62,697 bases of DNA, from the NCBI GenBank assembly GCA_015499985.1, contig JAAAUF010000122.1, forward strand, positions 1-62,697. The letters run 5' to 3'. The notes beneath the pieces are model-generated. The model was not told the DNA's origin. It saw nothing but the letters and a program-made list of their open reading frames with translations, and ran no database searches. The stretch's first letter is position 1. The number at the start of each line of letters is the position of its first letter. The translations under genes were made by a program, and so were the position numbers. Source of the stretch: Haplosporangium gracile. Lineage: Eukaryota; Mortierellomycota; Mortierellomycetes; Mortierellales; Mortierellaceae. Positions 56,032 to 62,697 of this stretch are shown piece after piece.

Positions 56032-57345
56032 ATGGCGTCTGTTCCTAAACCCCCTTGCGTTGTATGCAAGACACCCTCGGTGACCCGTTGCTCTCGATGC
56101 AAGGTGGTTCATTACTGCTCAGAAGCCTGTCAGCGCAAGGATTGGCGCTCTCACAAGATCGCATGCACCCCTTCGACCGTGCCTTCCTCCTCCAGTGCAA
56201 AGGGAACGCCACCAACTTCTTCCTCTTCCACAAACAACAACAAGCAACCCACGCTCCCGGATCCCAGCAAAGTGTTAAACGTGACGGAACCAACACCCGC
56301 CAACAAGAGCGGAAAGCCTCCATTGCAAAAGCCCGCCCCGCAAAAATCTTCCACAAGTCTCAAGTTCAAGTACATCCCGTCAATCGACAACGTAGACGAG
56401 AATCTTGTGATGTTCTTCCACGGCTTGGGCGACAAGATCGAGCCTAATTTCACCAAGCTCGCTAGGAGTTTGCAGTTGCCTCAGACGGCTGCTGTCTGTA
56501 TCCAGGCGCCCACGCCTGTTCCTTATTTGGAGGAGGAAGGATACCAGTGGTTCCCGTCGTTCAACAACCTGACCGGTGATTGTACGTATTTATTTACTAT
56601 GACATTTTATTCTTTTATGAGCTTGCAACGCGATTCTTTACAATTGTCGTTTCTAAAAAAAATTGATCGCGCTTTGTTGTCGTTAAATTTTTTTTATTTA
56701 GTGTTGGGACCAGAGACACCGGAGAGGATTCTTCAGGTCAAGAACCTAGTCCGCCCGGAGCTAGTCAAGTTCCTGAAACATTGCGTCGACTACTGCGGTT
56801 TCAAACATCGCCAAATCGTTCTATTCGGATTCTCACAGGGAGCCGAGATTGCATTGGACCTGGCGGCATTTGGAGGAATGAACCTGCGGGCGGTGATCAG
56901 TATTGCCGGGTATATGATGGAAGAGTCTGCGAATGCGACGGCGGCGGTGAGTCCGTTGACAACCAAGCTTATGGTCGTCCAGGGGGATAAGGACGCGACA
57001 CGGACGGTGAAGGAGGCCAAGGAGCGGATTAAGCCTGTGCAGCGGATTTTTGGGAAAGCTAATGTTGAGCAGCGGATCGTTGCTGGTATGGGCCACGGTA
57101 TGCCCCGGGACGAGGTAAGAAAGATGAGGAGGGGCGAGGCTGGAAACAGGAGCAGAGCTGATTGCCTTTTGTTATTTGTGAATGTTGCCTACGAGTGTTT
57201 GATTGTTAATTTTTCTTCATGTTGATTACCTGTTATTTGTATTTAGCCGGGATGGAGGCCGTTGATGGAGTTTTTCGCAAACAATTTGGAGCATCGGTCT
57301 GTGACCCTGGAGAACATGTCAGATGTCTACGAGGTTCGAGGATAG
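56032..57345 (+). CDS. MYND zinc finger fused to acyl-protein thioesterase-like hydrolase
   Basis: 353 aa; exons 56032-56581, 56702-57114 and 57247-57345. Residues 9-45 form a full MYND finger (CVVC, CSRC, HYCSEACQRKDW, HKIAC). A Ser/Pro/Lys-rich linker (about 46-110) leads to an alpha/beta hydrolase of the carboxylesterase/APT/LYPLA family: FFHGLGD near the first strand, nucleophile GFSQGAEIALDL, catalytic Asp in VVQGDKDATRTV and His in GMGHGMP. APT enzymes remove palmitate from proteins or hydrolyse lysophospholipids; the MYND finger would bind a Pro-rich partner. The downstream exon supplies the last helix. Start chosen at CACCATGG, 90 bases into an in-frame open stretch with an earlier but low-complexity Met. 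Confidence 0.85.
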
Positions 57346-57582
57346 CTCCCTCTTGCAGGAGAAGGAGGAATAATCGATCATCACGCATGAATAATGCGAC
57401 TGAATATGAAAAAAAAAATAAACAAAGCGGTTTATTTTCGTGAATACAAAAGTATGTACAAATTGGAGTCGAGTTGACTGCAAAAAGGAGGAGTCGTGCA
57501 GATGTTTGATAAAAAAAACTGAACACAAAAGAGGCTGGAAGATTCAAGGTAAAGAGAGTGGGAGTAAAGGAGAGAAAGATCC

Positions 57583-57882
57583 TTATTGATACTTCTGATC
57601 ATAGATCCTCTCGGCTTCCTGACGAGCCTGCATCGTTGCCCGCTCACGATCCAAGAAATCCAGGCCTTTAGTCTCAAACAACTTGTCAGCCTCGGCGCCC
57701 GCCATGGCTGCAAAGACTTCTTTCGACAACTGGTGTTTGTCCTCGGGACGGCCACGTTCGACGGACTTCATGGCTTCGAAGGCGGCGGCACTGGCAATCA
57801 GTTCGTGGGACCATTCGGAGTGATGTGTTTGGCCACCGTAGACCTGAGCGTGGGCGTCTTCGTGGTCACCGAAACCGAACAT
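57583..57882 (-). CDS. CipC-like protein (DUF3759)
   Basis: Intronless 99-aa protein matching CipC, a small fungal protein first noted as induced by concanamycin. Shared features are the acidic N-terminus, HSEWSHELIASAAAFEAMK and FAAMAGAEADKLFETKGLDF, followed by the DRERATMQARQEAERIYDQ helix; these are the DUF3759 hallmarks. Largely helical, no signal peptide, no TM segment; molecular role unknown, expression usually stress- or host-related. Convergent with the MYND-thioesterase gene, whose stop lies 238 bases away. Confidence 0.85.
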   Translation of the reverse strand: MFGFGDHEDAHAQVYGGQTHHSEWSHELIASAAAFEAMKSVERGRPEDKHQLSKEVFAAMAGAEADKLFETKGLDFLDRERATMQARQEAERIYDQKYQ

Positions 57883-58844
57883 TTTTGTAAGTAATTTAGG
57901 TGTTGTTTTGGTGGCGGTGGTGGGTAGGTATTGAGGTCTTGAGTGGAAGAAAGAAAGAGTGAAGAAAAAAAGTGGTTATGAGGGGTCCTTTTTGTAGCCT
58001 TTTGAAGCGGATAAACTGCGTCCATTGTAGGGAGGACCTCCATGGTTGTGATGTCAAGGAGGATGGGGACCAATCCTTTAAGTGAGTTGTTTGTAATTGG
58101 GCTAAAAAGGACACACGAGAAAAAATTTCCTCGTATAGGAAAATGTTCGACTGGTCATGATAACATATGAACAGTGTCCAGGCTGTGTGGATATTTTTAG
58201 TGTTGCATGATACATCTTTCAATGAACTTTCGGAAAAAAGTATGGAAGCGACAAAGACCTTGAAAGCTGTTAGATTAACCTATGCATGGGTACGTAAACA
58301 AACACGAATATTTCCCTTTTTGCGCTGTGATTTTTTTTTATCATTGACGCCAAAGTTGTGCCGGCGTGCTAAACCTGACTAACCCAGGCCACTAAATGAA
58401 AAGAGGAGGTGTCAGCGTGACCGAACTGCCAGACAGACCCCCTGGGAGCCTGAATGCCTTTAGTTGCCTTGGTGTGGTCAGCACCGAGCCAGCTCTCCGC
58501 GACCGATGGTTCCTCTTTTAGTCGAGGTCTCGGGCCAATGATTTTATGCGACAGTCTCCTTTCCTTTCCATCAGGTGCAGCACGGTCCTGTCGTGAAAAT
58601 GCTCTCATCCGCTTCACTCTGACCTTCTTTTGGAGGGTCCCTTTTGCACTGTGATTTCGCGACCTGATTTCATCACGTGCGCCATCAGATTGTTTGACTG
58701 GCCTTTGGCCTTGGGCAAAGTGCAGACGCAAGCCCCGAACACGCAAGACTGTGAAGAGATAAAAAAGAGTACGTTTGAACGTCGTTTAAGTTTTCTCACA
58801 CTACAACACACATTCAGCACAATCAACCAACAAACAGGACAACC
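57883..58844. other. Divergent promoter region, CipC / small unassigned gene
   Basis: The two start codons face away from each other across 962 bases. Part of it (58370-58740) has higher G+C and more complex sequence than other promoters in this window, yet no long open frame with protein-like character, no tRNA fold and no repeat was recognised. Confidence 0.45.
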
Positions 58845-59870
58845 ATGATGATCAAGGAGCCTATCAGCGCTGAGAAAGAACCCCTCCCAACCTTCGAGTC
58901 AACCCTCGTGGTGGCATTCCCAGATGTGCTAATGGCAGGACCCAAGATTCTCTTGTCTGCAGCTCCTCACGCTGACTCCATCCCTGCCTGGTCTCATTTT
59001 TGCACAACACCCGCACCTACACTTAAGAAGAGCACTACAGCAACAGGGGCGGCATCATTGGCGAGTCAAAAGACGAAAAAGATGCTTGAGGCGAATGCGA
59101 TCCGGTATTCGACAGTATCCACAGGAGGACAAGGTGGGATTGGACTATTGACGATTGCGGTCGCGCCGCCTACGAACGAGCAAAGCTCGTACCTGTGTGA
59201 GGCGATTGTGAGTCAGGCCAAGGTGTCAGGTACACAGCGGATTGTGTTGGTTGCAGCTTCTAATTTCACTACCAAGATTCAGGATACCCATATCGTACAA
59301 CTTCATCAAGGTAACGGCCTGTTTTCTTGTTGGATCAAAAGTATCATTGTTTTCTTTCATTCATTATTGCCATAAGCGAAAACCAGCGGTGTAACTAACT
59401 GGTTGGTGTAATTGTTCACGTACTTGAAAAATAGAGGGACAGCTGGGACTTGCGACAGTACCCAAGGACGTGTCACTCGGCGATCATATCTTGAACACAT
59501 TCTTGACACTGTTGACATATATCGACATCCCAACCACTGCTCTTGTGCATCCGGCCAAGAAGGGTACCAATCTGCGGGAAACAAGGGTAAGGATTTTTAA
59601 TTACAATCAATTGGGCACTTGCATTGCAGTTCAGGAACGGATGCGATGATTGAATTATTTTTTGTACCTGATAGCTGACAGGAATTGACTTTCTAAATAT
59701 TTTGAACTTGCATATAGGCAATTATCGAGAGCTTGACACGCGCGTTAGGAGTGGCGATTGGGGGTGCGGCCTTAGCCTCGGGAATGTTATTCACGGCAGA
59801 CAAAGCGTTTGAGTACAACACGTCTACGACCGAGGAGGAGGCAAGCACCGAGAGCATGATGTATCTGTAG
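58845..59870 (+). CDS. Unassigned 256-aa protein, possibly proteasome assembly chaperone-like
   Basis: Exons 58845-59310, 59435-59586, 59718-59870; phases close. The N-terminal two thirds alternate beta and helix segments (STLVVAFPDVLM, GGIGLLTIAVAP, TQRIVLVAASN, TALVHPAKKG), a Rossmann-like or PAC1/PSMG1-like pattern: short strands, small residues, no catalytic motif. The C-terminal part has a helix (IIESLTRALGVAIGG) with a Gly/Ala-rich stretch and an acidic tail. I do not recognise a definite family; proteasome assembly chaperone 1 is a guess from fold-like pattern and length. No signal peptide. The ATG doublet at 58845 sits in good context (AACCATGATG). Confidence 0.7.
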
Positions 59871-60230
59871 TTTCTCGTTGATTTTTATGGACAAGTATAA
59901 ACAAAAAGTATTGAGGCTAACAATTCTCGACAAAGTGAAATATGTAATCGCAAAAAAGGAGGGGGTTGTGAGGAGTTGCAAAGGCACCAGGAGACAATAG
60001 GTATTTTGTAATGCCTTTTCAGGAAACGCAAAAACCGAAAACGCAAGGAAATTAAGGCAAGGATGGGAGGAGCGCAGGGGTTGCACTGTAACCCTTTGCC
60101 TTTTGGCTACTAAAAACGAACATAATAAAAAAACGCCCTCAAAAAGCGGGTCGCAATGGTGCGACAGGATTCTTATGATCACAAAAGGAAAAGAGGCAAA
60201 ATTGCTTCGCGTAGGAAAAAAAGAAAAACA

Positions 60231-60236
60231 TATAAA
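60231..60236 (+). promoter_or_regulatory. TATA-like element
   Basis: ACATATAAAGGGG on the + strand. If used, transcription would start about 1.6 kb before the Gln-rich protein, implying a very long leader. It may equally be chance. Confidence 0.25.
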
Positions 60237-60400
60237 GGGGAAGCGCGGAAGGACCATGTGAACACAAAAACTTAATTGATGTCCAAACCTAGCTGACCAC
60301 TCACTCTCGTTACTTGTCGCTAAACATTGATTCTCACGACTTGCCGTTTGTTGTCTGTTTTGAACTCATTTCTTCCTCTTCTGGCGTTACTAAAATGGTG

Positions 60401-60455
60401 ATCGATATGCCATGCGATGTGATCTCACGCGATGTGCGATGCGCGATATGCTGAT
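60401..60455. repeat. GCGAT-rich short repeat cluster
   Basis: Repeated overlapping GCGAT / ATGCGAT / GCGATATG words (six or more in about 55 bases) with partial dyad symmetry around CATGCGATG and TGCGCGATATG. It may be a cluster of binding sites or a decayed tandem repeat. Confidence 0.45.
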
Positions 60456-61855
60456 GAGATACATTTTACAAAGCAAGTAGGTAAACGAGAAGATAATCGC
60501 AGCCTTCCCCTCGTCCTCTCTATTCACCGGTGTTTTGGGTAGCTGCGTGGTTGTGGAAGTGGCGGCGATGCCAATGACGATGGACAGGCAACAAAGCGCT
60601 TGTGCAAGGTTGTGATTAGTCTTTAAGTCAAATAAAAGCTATTTTCCATTCGCTCGTTGCTCTATTCCTTCCACTCCTTCTCATCCTTCCCTTGTTCTTT
60701 AGATGAAAAATCCCGCCTTGACACTCAAAATCGCGGAAGCGCATCTTTTGTTTTATTTCCTCTCTCAAATTTCTTGTTGCAGGAGTTCCAGTCGCAACTA
60801 TTTAATCTTTTTCGCAAGCAGCAACAATGAATGCGGCAAGAAAGATGGACAAAGGGGGACCCTTTTTAATAAAGGATGATGAAGAGCTATTTGCCTGCTT
60901 CGCCTATTCATCCGTCCACAGAAAGCGATACCTTTTTGCCATGCTTGTTCTTGTTGTTCCTACCATCATTTTCTGTTTTTCAATTCTTGTTGACTTTTAC
61001 CATAAGATTTGTGTAACAAACGTAACTTGGGCGATTGCAGTCCTTCCTGCTGCATCCCTGGCTATTCCTCTCGCTCTCTGTCTCCTTTTTTTTTTTTTTT
61101 TGCCTTTCTTCCCTTCTCTCTCTCTCTCTTCCATGCTCTTGGTATTTGGACTATCAACAGGTCCTTCCCGTACAGCTTTCTCCGCCTTTTCCTTTGTTGT
61201 TATTGTTGTTGTTGTTTGTTTGTTGCAAAACCAGCAAAACCAGACCGCAGAAGATGTGATCTTCTTGTTTCTTAGGTCGAGCAATTGACTCTTCGCCCGG
61301 TGCCTGTATACCCTTGTAGGAACAACAATCTCTTCGTCTTCGTCTTCCCTCATTTACGCCTTTTGCGTCTTGCCAGCTCTCCTTCTCCTCCCTCTGTTAC
61401 TTCTTTTTTAGACTCCCTGCACCGTACCAGTCCTCAAGCGCCTTTTATATTTTGGATCGCAACTTTTTCATTTGATCCAACAAATCCCGCCCGAGCCAAA
61501 AACCTTTTTGTGTCGCTGTTCTCCTCAATCGCAGAATATTTTTTTCTTTTTGCCCCTCTTCTCTGTCCCTCCCTCTCTCTCTCTCCCTCTCTCGCTCCTC
61601 CCAAACTCTACTCCACTCCGTCACTTACACTCACTCTTTGACTTTCTTCACATCTTCCTCGACCCATTCACGCAGAGCGATCATAACACAGACCTACACA
61701 CTTTGTCGCATAACTCCATCATAAACAAACATCACTGAACGTGTTACTCAGTCCGACTTAATCGCCAGCAGCCCATCGTCGTCACTTCCCATCAACCCTC
61801 CGCCCTATTTCTGCCGCCACCTCTGGCCCGCCTCTCTCGCTTTCTTTCTTTTGCC

Positions 61856-62654
61856 ATGATCCCCCACCCGCACTCCATCTCGCCGAACACTTTCCCGGCT
61901 ATTTCTACTTCTACGACCCCCTCCCCTTCCGCTCCTTCCACTTCTACTTCTACTCCTTCTCCTTCTCACCCTAGCTTCGTTGCACTCTCGCTCACCGACC
62001 AGCCTATCATTGGACATAGCCCTCACCTGCAACACCACCCCTACCCACACCAGCAACAGCTCACTCGAGAACAGCAACAACAGTTTCAGCTCCAGCAGCG
62101 TCTCCTCCTTCAACAGCAGCAACAGCAAGCGCAGCTGCAGCTCCAAAATCTCCAGATCCGTCAAAAGAAGCAACTCCTCGCAGAGCAGCAGCAGCGCCTC
62201 CAGTCCTTACACCATAGATCCAGTTCTGCTTCGATTTCGCCCCCTATTCTCGTTCAAACAGTGCCCCCTCCGAGCACAGTCGTCGAGCCTGTATATTCCT
62301 CAAGTCCTGCCTTCCCTCCTCTACTAAAGCAAGAACTGCCTCTAAAGCCGCCAGGTGCCACCATCACCGCCACGACGGCGCCGACCAACGCACCTTTCCC
62401 CTCGTTTGCACACCCATACCTCAACGTAGTCCCAACGACCGCTACGACAAGCACAACGGCTAGAGTCCATACCACCAGCATCCGATCCAATCCTCCTAAT
62501 CTCCTTCGTGCCTCTGTGGCAACGACTGCATCAATGGATATCATGGCCATGGCCCCTTTTCCTCTTCACCAGCATCATTCTATTTCCTCAAACATGCTTT
62601 CTCTCCGACAGCCCATAGAACAAATCGCCACGCTGTCAATACAGGAACAACAGG

Positions 62655-62697
<43 letters not shown>
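61856..62697 (+). CDS. Gln-rich low-complexity protein, truncated at window edge
   Basis: Open frame of 280 codons from ATG at 61856 to the end of the window without a stop. Composition: Ser/Thr/Pro-rich start (ISTSTTPSPSAPSTSTST), then His/Gln-rich coiled segments (REQQQQFQLQQRLLLQQQQQ), a Pro/Ser/Thr middle and a run of more than ten Gln at the edge. Such N-termini are common in fungal transcription factors and co-regulators, where a DNA-binding domain often follows, but no domain is visible here. The long CT-rich leader and 2-kb upstream region support a regulatory gene. The start lies in TTGCCATGA, an acceptable context. Confidence 0.7.
62648..62697. repeat. (CAA)n repeat at the right edge
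   Basis: CAA codons repeat to the last base of the window (at least fourteen), coding poly-Gln. The edge may be where an assembler stopped in a repeat. Confidence 0.9.

Larger units (their letters stand above)
59871..61855. other. 2-kb upstream region of the Gln-rich gene
   Basis: No convincing gene. It contains a TATA-like element at 60231, a GCGAT-rich stretch at 60401-60455 and a very pyrimidine-rich leader from about 61060 to 61850. Such length suggests a long 5'UTR, perhaps with a leader intron, upstream of the regulatory-looking protein at the right edge. Confidence 0.45.

Noticed and set aside
60827..61288. 153-codon open frame with hydrophobic segments
   Set aside because: Runs of Phe/Leu come from T-rich leader sequence; no conserved motif, and it overlaps the presumed 5'UTR of the Gln-rich gene.
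1..62697. CRISPR array, tRNA, rRNA, transposon ends
   Set aside because: No direct-repeat/spacer pattern, no B-box GGTTCGAATCC-like element with a cloverleaf, no terminal inverted repeats or transposase/reverse-transcriptase motifs were seen by eye.

Overview
The window is nuclear DNA of a filamentous fungus. Most genes are split by short introns (roughly 50-400 bp) with GTAAGT/GTATGT-type donors and TAG/CAG acceptors, and genes are preceded by long pyrimidine-rich leaders. A respiratory complex I subunit, a DOA10 ligase, CipC/DUF3759 and an AA11-like LPMO are all present. The gene content and style fit Mucoromycota, most likely Mortierellomycotina; that placement is inference. I reconstructed exon-intron structures by reading frame; 15 of the 16 complete gene models sum to a multiple of three, and the exception is the first gene, whose 5' end is unresolved.

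Layout: (1) 0.7-4.6 kb, an HMT1/ABCB6-type ABC half-transporter (+), convergent with a five-exon DIC1-type mitochondrial dicarboxylate carrier (-). (2) 8.2-10.3 kb, a methylcrotonyl-CoA-carboxylase-beta-like enzyme (-), head-to-head with a 1,595-aa DOA10/MARCH6 RING-CH ligase (+, 10.8-16.8 kb). (3) 17.2-19.1 kb, a secreted copper monooxygenase (LPMO, -), then 2.8 kb without a recognisable gene. (4) 21.9-29.4 kb, the most remarkable gene: a 2,326-aa receptor with two periplasmic-binding-protein-like ectodomains, a Cys-rich stalk, one TM helix, a receptor-guanylyl-cyclase-like kinase-homology domain and a hybrid histidine kinase. (5) 30.0-32.1 kb, a double glycosyltransferase (-), and 32.9-34.1 kb, a lipid kinase (+). 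(6) a 10-N assembly gap near 34.35 kb, then a plant-like pathogen-related SnoaL-fold protein (-) and a second, intronless HMT1-like ABC half-transporter (-). (7) 39.8-42.6 kb, the complex I 75-kDa subunit (+), then a full ABCC/MRP transporter (+, 43.2-49.2 kb). (8) an F-box protein, a DDHD phospholipase, a MYND-acyl-protein-thioesterase fusion, a CipC homologue (-), a small unassigned gene and, at the right edge, a truncated Gln-rich protein.

The genes do not form a biosynthetic cluster. Recurring themes are membrane transport (three ABC proteins, one SLC25 carrier), lipid and membrane biology (DDHD lipase, lipid kinase, thioesterase) and mitochondrial metabolism (complex I, DIC1). The strongest candidate for an undescribed system is the receptor at 21.9-29.4 kb, which looks like a receptor guanylyl cyclase whose cyclase has been replaced by a two-component phosphorelay module.
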